From the NCBI GenBank assembly GCA_029556545.1, contig JAKQEQ010000069.1:29558-93557 (forward strand): 64,000 nt of DNA, given 5' to 3'. A program made the translations under genes and the position numbers. The stretch comes from Candidatus Hydrogenedentota bacterium (GTDB taxonomy: Bacteria; Hydrogenedentota; Hydrogenedentia; Hydrogenedentales; JAGMZX01). Positions 36,230 to 44,358 of the stretch are shown here, in pieces (positions within the stretch are counted from its first letter, which is position 1; the number at the start of each line of letters is the position of its first letter). The notes under the pieces were generated by a model. It was not told the DNA's origin and did no database searches. It saw only the letters and a program-made list of their open reading frames with translations.

Positions 36230-37586
36230 AACAAGAATACGCGGCTTGCTGAACACGCTGGCCCTCAGCCTGGGCGCGGCGGCCGCGGTCCTAGTGATGC
36301 TGAACGGGTTTCTGCCGCACGGCGCGGCTTCGCTGTCGTCGGTCGCGGCGTCGGATGCCGCGGGCGAGCACGAATCCGCCGAGAGCGGATCGGGCGACAC
36401 ATGCTGTCCCGTCGAGGCGGGCCGTGACTGGTGCGGCGAGCACGACTTGGCCGAGAACGAGTGCGCGGTCTGTCATCCCGAGCGGGCCGCGACGCTCGCG
36501 CCCGGCGAGAGTCTTAAACTGCGTTTGCCGTCCCGCGCGTCCGCCGCCAAGGCGGGCGTGGCCACCGACGCGCCCGTCGCGATGATCAGCGCGGCGACGG
36601 CGCGGGCCGTGTGCCGGGTCGCGTACAACGAGACAAGACTGGCGCGCGTAACGCCGCTGGTCTCGGGCGTGGTGACTGAGGTACTCGTCGATCTCGGGGC
36701 CGAGGTCGCGGCGGGCCAGGCGCTCGCGCGGCTCGTGTCGCCGGAACTCGCCGATCGGGTCCGCGCCTATCGCGAGGCGCAGGCGCAGCGGGACCTCGCG
36801 GCATCGGTCTATCAGCGGGAGAAGGGTCTGCACGAGAAGGGCATCAGCAGCGGCCAGGACTTCCAGCAAGCGGCCGCGGAACAGCGCCGCGCCCAGGCCG
36901 CCGTCGAAGCGGCGCGACAGGAGCTTGAACTGCTCGGGCTGGACGACGCCCCGAACGCCAAGACCAACGGAGCGTCCGCCTCGTCCGTTTCGTCCATCGT
37001 GGTGTTGCGCGCGCCCTTTGCCGGCACAATCATCGAGCGGCGCGCCGTCGCGGGCGAAGCGGTCGAACGCGGCGCGGCCCTGTTCACCGTCGCGGACCTT
37101 TCCGAGATGTGGCTCGATATCGCTCTTCCGCAGGCGCTGATGTCGGCGGCGCGCGTGGCCGACGTCGTACGGGCGCGCTTCGACGGACTCGGCGACCGCG
37201 TCGTCGAAGCGCGCATCGATTGGGTGGCCCCGTTTCTCGAGGAGGGCAGCCGGACGCTCAAGGCGCGGGCCGTCGCGGCGAATCCCGAACGCTTGCTCAA
37301 GCACGGGATGTACGGCGAGGTCTCGGTGAACAACGGCGCGGCGGCGCCCGCGTTTCAATTGCCCGCCGACGCGGTCCACCACTACGACGGCCACCCCTTC
37401 GTGTTCGTGCAAGTGGCGGAGGACCTGTTCGACGTGCGCCGCGTGGCCGTGGGCGCGACGCGGGGAACCGCCTTCGAGATCACGGCGGGCCTCGCCCCCG
37501 AAGAGCGCGTCGTGACCGCGCGCAGCCACGTGGTGAAGTCGGAATTCCTCAAGTCGCGGCTCGGCGCGGGCTGCGTGGACGATTAG
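36219..37586 (+). CDS. Periplasmic adaptor of heavy-metal RND pump, CusB/CzcB-like
   Basis: 455 residues from ATG 36219 (GAGGAGG upstream). An N-terminal membrane anchor (about 10-30) is followed by a Cys/His-rich segment (C62, C63, C72, H75, C82, C85, H86) of the kind found in CzcB-type adaptors, likely metal-binding. Then the usual barrel-sandwich and helical hairpin: VTEVLVDLGAEVAAGQALAR, a long hairpin about 185-245, LRAPFAGTIIERRAVAGEAV, and a C-terminal beta-barrel. It links the inner-membrane pump to the outer membrane channel. Confidence 0.88.
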   Translation: MRNRTRIRGLLNTLALSLGAAAAVLVMLNGFLPHGAASLSSVAASDAAGEHESAESGSGDTCCPVEAGRDWCGEHDLAENECAVCHPERAATLAPGESLKLRLPSRASAAKAGVATDAPVAMISAATARAVCRVAYNETRLARVTPLVSGVVTEVLVDLGAEVAAGQALARLVSPELADRVRAYREAQAQRDLAASVYQREKGLHEKGISSGQDFQQAAAEQRRAQAAVEAARQELELLGLDDAPNAKTNGASASSVSSIVVLRAPFAGTIIERRAVAGEAVERGAALFTVADLSEMWLDIALPQALMSAARVADVVRARFDGLGDRVVEARIDWVAPFLEEGSRTLKARAVAANPERLLKHGMYGEVSVNNGAAAPAFQLPADAVHHYDGHPFVFVQVAEDLFDVRRVAVGATRGTAFEITAGLAPEERVVTARSHVVKSEFLKSRLGAGCVDD

Positions 37587-37595
37587 GAGGCGGTT

Positions 37596-40500
37596 ATGCT
37601 TGAACGATGGGTTCACGGGGCGCTCGAACGGCGCTTTCTCGTGGTGTGCGCCTTTGCCGCCCTAGCGGGACTGGGCCTGTGGGCGCTCACGCGATTGCCG
37701 GTGGATGCCTTCCCTGACACGTCGAATATCCAGGTGCAGATCAACACCGTTGCGCCCGCGCTGAATGGCGAGGAAATCGAGCAACAAATCACGCAGCCGG
37801 TCGAACTCGCGTTGGGCGGCTTGCCGGGCCTCGTCGAGGTGCGGTCGATCTCGAAGTTCGGCCTGTCGCAGGTGGTGGCGGTCTTCTCGGACGATACGAA
37901 CGTCTACGACGCGCGCCAGTTCATCCTCGAGCGGCTCGCGGGCGTCGCGATGCCGGACGGGGTCGAATCGCCGCAATTGGGCCCGATATCGAGCGGTTTG
38001 GGCGAAATCTTCGCGTATGTCCTGCGCTCGGAGGACGGAGCGCATACCATCGAGGAATTGCGCACGCTCCACGATTGGGTAATCAAGCCGCAACTGATCA
38101 AGACGCCCGGCGTGGCGGAAGTGACGGCGTGGGGCGGCTTCGAGAAGCAATACCAAGTCATCGCGAATCCCGAGCGGCTCCGCGAGTACGGGATCACGCT
38201 CGACCGGCTCATCGAGGCGCTCGAACGCAATAACGCGAACGTGGGCGGCGGCCAACTTACGACGAGCGGGCAAGCCGTGCTGATCCACGGTCTGGGCCGC
38301 GCGCGGAGCCTCGAGGAAATCGCGGACATCGTCGTCACCGCCGTGGAGGGCGTTCCGGTCCACGTCGCGGACTTGGCCGACGTCGCCATCGGCCACGAGA
38401 TACGGCGGGGCGCGGTCACCTTCGGCGGCCAAGGCGAGGCGGTGCTCGGGCTGGGCTACATGCTTCAGGGCGGGAACAGTCGCGAGGTGGCCTCCGCGCT
38501 GCGCCGCCAACTCGAACAGGCAAAGGCCGCGTTGCCGCCGGGCGTTGCGGTCGAGGTCGTCTATGATCGCACCGAACTGGTCGAGCACGTGCTCGAAACG
38601 GTGCGGGAAAACCTCATGACGGGGGCCGTTCTGGTCATCGTCGTGCTCTTTCTCATGTTTGGCAGCGTTCGCGGCGGGCTGCTGGTCGCGGTCACGATCC
38701 CGATGGCGATGGTGTGCGCCGTACTCGGCATGCACGGCGCGGCGATCGCCGCGAGTCTGCTGAGTCTCGGCGCGATGGACTTCGGCATTCTCGTGGACGG
38801 GTCGGTGATCATGACGGACGCGCATCTGCGCGGACTACGCGCGTTTCGCGCCGGCCGGGGCCGCAAGCCGACCTGGCGCGAGCGGCTCGGGATCATGGCG
38901 GCGTCCGCCCGCGAGGTCGCGCGGCCGATAGCGTTCGGCATGGGCATCATTCTTATCGTGTTCCTGCCGATCCTGACCCTCGAAGGGGCGGAGGGCAAGA
39001 TGTTTCGGCCCATGGCGTTCACGTTCATCTTCGCGTTGATCGGCGCGGGCGCCATCGCGCTGTTTCTTACACCCGTGCTTTCGTATTACCTGCTGCCCAC
39101 GCCGAGGCGAGACCGGGAGGGCCTCCTCCTGCGCGGCGCGAAGCGACTCTACGGCGGCCTGCTGCGGGGCACGCTCGCATGGCGCGGCGCGGTGCTGGGC
39201 GTAGTGCTCATGGTCGGTGCGGTGGTCTTGACGCTGGCGCCCAGGCTGGGCGGTGAGTTCTTGCCGCGCTTGAGCGAAGGGGCCATCGTCATCAACGTGA
39301 TTCGTCTGCCGGGCGTCGCGCTCGAGGAATCCACGGCGTACAACACGCGTATCGAGCAGTTGCTGATCGAGGAATTCCCCGACGAAATCGAGGCGGTCTG
39401 GTCGCGCGTCGGCACGGCGGAAGTCGCCACCGACCCGATGGGCATCGAGCTGACCGACGTCTTCATCACGCTCAAGCCGCGGGACCAATGGGCCCGCGCG
39501 AAAACCCAGGCGGCGCTCAGCGCCGCGATTCAAGAGACGCTTCACGATCTGCCGGGACAGAACATGGTCTTCACCCAGCCCATCGAGTTACGCATGAACG
39601 AATTGACCGCGGGGATTCGCTCAGACGTGGGCGTCAAGATCGTCGGCGACGACTTCGAGGAACTGGCGCGCCTTGCCGAACAGGTCCAAGCGGTCCTGGC
39701 GGGCGTTCCGGGCGCGGCGGACCTTTCGACGGACCAAGTCACGGGGTTGCCCACGCTTCAGGTGCGCGTGAACCCGGCGGTGACCGCGCGGCACGGTATT
39801 CCCACGCGCGAGGTGCTGACCATGATCGAGGCGCTGGGCAATAGGCCCGTCGGCGATGTCCTCGAGGGACAGCGCCGCTTTCCGCTGACCGTGCGGCTGC
39901 CGGACGCGCTGCGCACGAACCGGCAGGCGCTTGCGGAAATGATTCTGCCGACCAGCGCGGGCGCGGAACTGCCACTGGGCGCGCTGACCGAGATGCGCGA
40001 GGCGGAGGGGCTCGCCAACATCAACCGCGAGTGGGGCCGGCGGCTCATCCGCGTGCAGGCGAACGTCCGCGACCGCGACATCCTGTCCTTCGTCCGCGAC
40101 GCGGGACAGCGGATCGCGGAGGCGGTCCCGTTGCCCGAAGGCTACCTTATCGAGTGGGGCGGCCAGTTCGAGCACCTCGTGCGCGCGCGCCAGCGGCTGA
40201 TGATCGTCGTGCCGCTCGCGCTCGTGCTCGTGTTCTTCTTGCTCTACGCGAGTCTCAACAACCTCAAGGACGTGCTTATCGTGTACACCGGCATCCCCTT
40301 TGCGGCCTTGGGCGGCGTGCTCGGCCTGTACTACCGGGGGATACCGTTCAGCGTCAGCGCGGCCATCGGGTTCATCGCGCTGACGGGCATCGCCGTGCTC
40401 GACGGACAGGTCATGATCGCCGCGATACGGGGGTATCGGAAGAAGAGGCGCGGCGACGAGCCGACGGACGGACAGGATGAACGGGATGGACAGGATGGAC

Positions 40501-40835
40501 AAGACGAAGACACAGCCATGCCCGCCCCCACCGTCATTCCCGCCCCCACCGTCATTCCCGCGAAAACGGGAATCCAGCAACCTTTGCGCGCCGGTTATTC
40601 CCTGTACGATGCCGTGATTCAAGGCGCGAGGGAGCGGCTCGTGCCCGTGCTGGCGACGTCGATCACCGATGCGCTCGGCTTCCTGCCCATGATGCTCTCG
40701 ACAGGCGTGGGCGCGGAGGTGCAACGCCCCCTCGCGACCGTCGTCGTCTGCGGCGTCATGTCCTGCACCGTGCTGACCCTGTTTCTCCTGCCGATCTTGT
40801 ACTATATGACCTCGCGCGAGGAGACGGAGGGCTGA
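37596..40835 (+). CDS. Heavy-metal efflux RND pump, CusA/CzcA-like
   Basis: 1,079 residues, slightly longer than the usual ~1,040. The HME-RND layout is clear: VDAFPDTSNIQVQINTVAPA at 30-50, the proton-relay segment GAMDFGILVDGSV (about 392-404, with D395 and D401), RPMAFTFIFALIGAGAIALF, and the second transmembrane half ending SCTVLTLFLLPILYYM. It exports divalent or monovalent metal ions driven by protons. Residues about 956-995, in a cytoplasmic loop after YRKKRRGDEP, are an in-frame insertion of intergenic repeat DNA (DGQDERDGQDGQDE, PAPTVIPAPTVIPAKTGIQ). The frame stays open, so the pump may still work. Confidence 0.92.
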   Translation: MLERWVHGALERRFLVVCAFAALAGLGLWALTRLPVDAFPDTSNIQVQINTVAPALNGEEIEQQITQPVELALGGLPGLVEVRSISKFGLSQVVAVFSDDTNVYDARQFILERLAGVAMPDGVESPQLGPISSGLGEIFAYVLRSEDGAHTIEELRTLHDWVIKPQLIKTPGVAEVTAWGGFEKQYQVIANPERLREYGITLDRLIEALERNNANVGGGQLTTSGQAVLIHGLGRARSLEEIADIVVTAVEGVPVHVADLADVAIGHEIRRGAVTFGGQGEAVLGLGYMLQGGNSREVASALRRQLEQAKAALPPGVAVEVVYDRTELVEHVLETVRENLMTGAVLVIVVLFLMFGSVRGGLLVAVTIPMAMVCAVLGMHGAAIAASLLSLGAMDFGILVDGSVIMTDAHLRGLRAFRAGRGRKPTWRERLGIMAASAREVARPIAFGMGIILIVFLPILTLEGAEGKMFRPMAFTFIFALIGAGAIALFLTPVLSYYLLPTPRRDREGLLLRGAKRLYGGLLRGTLAWRGAVLGVVLMVGAVVLTLAPRLGGEFLPRLSEGAIVINVIRLPGVALEESTAYNTRIEQLLIEEFPDEIEAVWSRVGTAEVATDPMGIELTDVFITLKPRDQWARAKTQAALSAAIQETLHDLPGQNMVFTQPIELRMNELTAGIRSDVGVKIVGDDFEELARLAEQVQAVLAGVPGAADLSTDQVTGLPTLQVRVNPAVTARHGIPTREVLTMIEALGNRPVGDVLEGQRRFPLTVRLPDALRTNRQALAEMILPTSAGAELPLGALTEMREAEGLANINREWGRRLIRVQANVRDRDILSFVRDAGQRIAEAVPLPEGYLIEWGGQFEHLVRARQRLMIVVPLALVLVFFLLYASLNNLKDVLIVYTGIPFAALGGVLGLYYRGIPFSVSAAIGFIALTGIAVLDGQVMIAAIRGYRKKRRGDEPTDGQDERDGQDGQDEDTAMPAPTVIPAPTVIPAKTGIQQPLRAGYSLYDAVIQGARERLVPVLATSITDALGFLPMMLSTGVGAEVQRPLATVVVCGVMSCTVLTLFLLPILYYMTSREETEG
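40461..40581. repeat. In-frame repeat block inside the RND pump gene
   Basis: A GGACAGGATG/GGATGGACA short-period tract (about 40469-40502), two copies of CGCCCCCACCGTCATTCC, and a palindrome ATTCCCGCGAAAACGGGAAT (40554-40573) of a type common in intergenic REP elements. All are inside the pump coding frame. Confidence 0.8.
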
Positions 40836-41039
40836 CCATTTCCGCCGAGCAACCGGCAGGTACGCAAGGAACACAAGGGACCAAAGGAACCGCCGCGATC
40901 TCAGTTGCGGCAAGGACTACAGGCACCGCGATACTCGCCGCAGCCGCAGGGACTTCGAGAAACGGAGAGGATTTCGACACAATTGTCCTATGTCGTGCTA
41001 TATACTGTCTAAGTTTGCATATCGTATAAACCCTAAACT
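40836..41039. other. Convergent intergenic region
   Basis: 204 bp between the convergent pump and nucleotidyltransferase genes. It holds a CAAAGGAACC-type tract near 40868-40892 and an AT-rich stretch (40985-41038). No gene seen. Confidence 0.4.
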
Positions 41040-42161
41040 CTATCCCTCATCCCGCGCCCACGCCTCGGTAATCTCGTGCAAGAGGTCGGCTATCGCAGTC
41101 CTGTCCGCGATCTCGGGCAGGGTCGAGTTGTCGCGCAAAGCCGCCAGTTCCTCGACTTCCGCCTCGGCGCGGGCGATGAGGTCGTCATAGGCGAATTCCC
41201 CGGCGCGGACGCGGCGCAGAAACTCGAGGGTCTCGCCCTCGAAACGCACCAGCGGCGCGCCTTCGCGGAAGATGTGCTTTCCGGAAAAGAGCAGCCGGAA
41301 CGTGTGCATCATGTTCTTCGCGTCGTAATCGATTTCGCCGCGTTCCTGGTCGAGCCAGCGGGCCTCGTTGCGCTCCCGGCGCCAGGTCCGGTAGTCGCGG
41401 TGCTCCCGCAGCGCCTTCTCGAAGTCCGCGCGGTTGTACACGAGCAGCCCGATGCAACGGCGCGCTTCGTCCTCCTCGGGGATGGATTCGCACACGAGGC
41501 TGTCGCCCCGGAAGACGCCGCGCGCATCCGCGCCGTAATGATAGAGGCGATAGATGCCGGAACAGTGTTCGACCGCCGCGGCGTGGCATTCCGCGAGGTC
41601 AATGCGGGCCTCCGCCAACGGAATGGGCCGGTACGGCGGCGCGCCTGCCGTTTCTCGGGAAGCCTCGCGCGGCATGAACCAGCAGAACGCCTCCTTGCGC
41701 GGCGGCGACTCGGGTTTGGGATTGTTCACCCACTTGTTCCGGCCCCGGGCGCGCTTGATTTGCGCCAGCGCATAACCGACGTGCGAGTCGTAGGCGCGCT
41801 TCGTAATGAACAGGCCGCGCGCCGCAATCAGGCGGTCCGCGCAGGGCGTGCGCAGCGTGACGCAGTCGGGGGGCATATACAGCAGCTCGACGATGTTCGG
41901 ATTCGCGTCGACGGCCAGTTCCAGAAAACGCCGCAGCGCGTAATAGATTTCGTTGCTTCGCTCGTCGGCCACCTGCTCGACAGGCCGCGCAATCGCGAGG
42001 TACGACGCGGCGGGCAGCACGTAGACGCCGCGCAGGTCGATGTCGCTGCCGGGGATGGCGGTGCCGTAGGCGTGGCTCCCGGCGACACAACGATAAATCA
42101 GCGCATCCGCGTTCCGCGAGAGCAGGTCGCGCAGGTTCCTGATCGATTGACGCTGAGGCAT
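41040..42161 (-). CDS. RlaP-like nucleotidyltransferase
   Basis: 373 residues from ATG 42161. The pol-beta superfamily active site is GSHAYGTAIPGSDIDLRG with G28-S29 and metal-binding D40 and D42. The rest (EIYYALRRFLELAVDANPNI, KRAYDSHVGYALAQIKRARG) matches the RlaP/YcgL-type group, named for association with RNA ligases. A transfer of a nucleotide to RNA or another acceptor is expected. No RNA ligase gene lies near. It follows the PfkB gene, from which it is separated by a GGGGAC palindrome. Confidence 0.75.
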   Translation of the reverse strand: MPQRQSIRNLRDLLSRNADALIYRCVAGSHAYGTAIPGSDIDLRGVYVLPAASYLAIARPVEQVADERSNEIYYALRRFLELAVDANPNIVELLYMPPDCVTLRTPCADRLIAARGLFITKRAYDSHVGYALAQIKRARGRNKWVNNPKPESPPRKEAFCWFMPREASRETAGAPPYRPIPLAEARIDLAECHAAAVEHCSGIYRLYHYGADARGVFRGDSLVCESIPEEDEARRCIGLLVYNRADFEKALREHRDYRTWRRERNEARWLDQERGEIDYDAKNMMHTFRLLFSGKHIFREGAPLVRFEGETLEFLRRVRAGEFAYDDLIARAEAEVEELAALRDNSTLPEIADRTAIADLLHEITEAWARDEG

Positions 42162-42177
42162 ATTGAGGTCTCGATGT

Positions 42178-42211
42178 GGGGACAGGCACGTCGGTGCTTG
42201 TGCTAGTCCCC
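42178..42211. repeat. GGGGAC...GTCCCC palindromic element
   Basis: 34-bp element beginning GGGGACAGGCACG and ending TGTGCTAGTCCCC, with long imperfect arms. The same family is found at 44164-44320 and in collapsed form at 32620. Confidence 0.75.
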
Positions 42212-42213
42212 GT

Positions 42214-43146
42214 CTATGCTCGCACGATGCGGACTTCCGCGGCAATCCGCTCGACTAGGGCGCGGCTCAAGTGACCGATGTCCCAGCTCATGGCGTTGGC
42301 CGCCCCCGCCGCGACGCCCATCCGGGCCATTTCTTCCAAGGGCCAATCTTCCTCGATGCCGATGGCGAACGCGGCCACGAGCGCGTCGCCGGAGCCGACG
42401 GCGTTCACTTCCTCGATGGCGGGCGGGGTCGCCAGCAACCGCTCCCCGTCTCGCGAAATCAGCGCGCCATCCTTCCCCAGCGACAGCACGACCAACGTCA
42501 CGCCGCGCTCGTGAAAGAAATCGATGGCGCGCCGCCGCGCGCCGGGAGTGTCCAACGGAAACCCGAGCAGCCCTTCCGCCTCGGTCTGGTTGGGTTTCAC
42601 CATGTAGGGATGGGCGGACAGGCCCGAGGCGAGTTCCGCGCCGTAGGTATCGAGAATGGGCACGACCTCCGCGTCCCACGCAATCCGAATCAACCGCGCA
42701 TACAGCGAGCGGAGGGCCGGGTCGGGAACGGTGCCGTTGAACGTGACTACGCGCGCCCGCGGCGCGGCCTCTTCGAACGTGGCGACGATCTGCTCGATCT
42801 CCGCCTTGGACACACGCGGGCCCGGTTCGAAGAAGGCGGTCTGCCGGTGCGCCGGTTCCTCGAGGACAGTCGTGATCGTGCGGGTCATGCCCTCGACCCA
42901 CAACGGGATGCAGGGCAGCCCGTCCTGACGCTCGATCATGTCAACGACGTGGCGGCCCGTCGGGCCGCCGACAATGACCATGGCCTCGGATTCGTGGCCG
43001 AGCGCCTTGACGGCGCGCGACACGTTGGTCCCCTTGCCGCCGGGGATACAGGTGTACTTCGAGGACCGGATTTTTGCGCCGGGTTCGAGCCGGTCGATGA
43101 AGACCGTCTTGTCGACGCAAGGGTTTGGCGTGAACGTGAGGATCAC
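42214..43146 (-). CDS. PfkB-family sugar kinase (1-phosphofructokinase/hexose kinase type)
   Basis: 310 residues from GTG 43146, which overlaps the upstream stop (GTGA), so it is translationally coupled to the ROK kinase. The opening ILTFTPNPCVDKTVFI and GGKGTNVSRAVKALG are typical of FruK-type enzymes. The catalytic motif is NAVGSGDALVAAFAIG near residue 250, with the general base Asp. It phosphorylates a sugar or sugar phosphate using ATP. The substrate could be fructose-1-phosphate, tagatose-6-phosphate or another hexose. Confidence 0.85.
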   Translation of the reverse strand: MILTFTPNPCVDKTVFIDRLEPGAKIRSSKYTCIPGGKGTNVSRAVKALGHESEAMVIVGGPTGRHVVDMIERQDGLPCIPLWVEGMTRTITTVLEEPAHRQTAFFEPGPRVSKAEIEQIVATFEEAAPRARVVTFNGTVPDPALRSLYARLIRIAWDAEVVPILDTYGAELASGLSAHPYMVKPNQTEAEGLLGFPLDTPGARRRAIDFFHERGVTLVVLSLGKDGALISRDGERLLATPPAIEEVNAVGSGDALVAAFAIGIEEDWPLEEMARMGVAAGAANAMSWDIGHLSRALVERIAAEVRIVRA

Positions 43147-44135
43147 GCGAGCCGTTCCCGCGTTTCGGTTTCGAGGCATCGATCAAGGGCGCAGCCGGCG
43201 GCCCCGATGACGCCCGCGTCGCCGCCAAGGCCGGCGGGCACAATCTCACAACGCGCGCCCGGCACGGGGAAACAGTTCGCCTTCGCGACCTCGCGGACAG
43301 TGTCAAGCAACAGTTCGCCCGCCGCGATCATGCCGCCGCACAGCACGACCTTCTCCGGGTTCTGGTAGTTGATGATGCTGCCGATGCCGATGCCCAGCCA
43401 CGTCGCGGTCTCGCGAAACGTCCACAGGGCGAGCGCGTCGCCCTCCTGCGCGGCCTCGAAGACCATCCGGCCGTCGAGTTGTTCGAGATCGCCGTCGCAC
43501 AGTTCGACGAGCCGCGAGGTATTGTGCGTTTCGAGCCCCTCGATGGCCGTCTTCACCATGCCCGTGACGGACGCATACGCTTCGAGGCAGCCGCGCGCGC
43601 CGCAGCCGCACAGCCGGCCATTGCGGAGCACCTTCAGGTGCCCCAGTTCCGCCGCCGTGCCGTCGATGCCCCGCAGCAGCTTGCCGAACACCACAACGCC
43701 GCCGCCCACGCCGGTCCCGAGCGTGAGCACCGCCATGTTGTCGACGCCCTGCCCGGCCCCGAGCCAATACTCGCCGTAACACGCCGCGTTCGCGTCGTTT
43801 TCCAGGAAGCACGGCGTTCCGAGCCGCTCAGCGAGAATGCGCGCCAGCGGCACGTCGCGCCAACCTGGCATATTCGTCAGGCTGTACACAATGCCCGACT
43901 GCCAGTTGAGCGGCCCCGGCGCGCCCACGCCGACGGCGATGACGCGATCCAGGGGCGCCTCCGCCGCCGCGGCCACGTCGCGCGCCGCCTGCTCCATCGC
44001 GTCGATGACCGCGTCCGGCCCGGACTCCGCGTCGGTCGGCCGGGAATCCTTCGCGAGCAGTGTCTTGTCCCGCGATAGAATGGCCGTCTTGAGATTCGTT
44101 CCCCCGAGATCGATTCCGATGATGAAGTCGTTCAC
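43143..44135 (-). CDS. ROK-family sugar kinase (glucokinase-like)
   Basis: 330 residues from GTG 44135 (GGGGAG just upstream). ATP-binding DLGGTNLKTAIL (9-20), catalytic ENDANAACYGEYW, LGTGVGGGVV, and the ROK zinc motif LCGCGARGCLEAYAS. ROK kinases phosphorylate glucose, N-acetylglucosamine, N-acetylmannosamine or fructose. No DNA-binding domain, so it is an enzyme rather than a repressor. Extending the frame upstream runs into the tandem palindromic repeats and is rejected. Confidence 0.9.
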   Translation of the reverse strand: MNDFIIGIDLGGTNLKTAILSRDKTLLAKDSRPTDAESGPDAVIDAMEQAARDVAAAAEAPLDRVIAVGVGAPGPLNWQSGIVYSLTNMPGWRDVPLARILAERLGTPCFLENDANAACYGEYWLGAGQGVDNMAVLTLGTGVGGGVVVFGKLLRGIDGTAAELGHLKVLRNGRLCGCGARGCLEAYASVTGMVKTAIEGLETHNTSRLVELCDGDLEQLDGRMVFEAAQEGDALALWTFRETATWLGIGIGSIINYQNPEKVVLCGGMIAAGELLLDTVREVAKANCFPVPGARCEIVPAGLGGDAGVIGAAGCALDRCLETETRERLA

Positions 44136-44163
44136 GGCTCCCCGCGTCCTTCTTGAATCACAG

Positions 44164-44320
44164 GGGGACTGCCACAAGCGAGCGCGTCCTCGCGCGAGAC
44201 GTGGCTGTCCCTGTCCACGTTGGGGACTGCCACAAGCGAGCGTGTCCTCGCGCGAGACGTGGCTGTCCCCGTCCACATTGGGGACAGGCACGTCTCGAAG
44301 ACTCGCTTGTGCCAGTCCCC
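44164..44320. repeat. Tandem and inverted GGGGAC palindromic elements
   Basis: Two 58-bp direct copies start at 44164 and 44222 (GGGGACTGCCACAAGCGAGC), followed by a related element in the opposite orientation (44280-44320, GGGGACAGGCACGTCTCGAA ... GTCCCC). The block lies between gltX and the ROK gene. Confidence 0.85.
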
Positions 44321-44358
44321 GGGTAGCTCGCAGTATACGTGTTCCCGCACGCGGCGGG

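Noticed and set aside
44164..44320. CRISPR-like array
   Set aside because: The copies are contiguous 58-bp palindromic repeats without unique spacers, and no cas genes are present.
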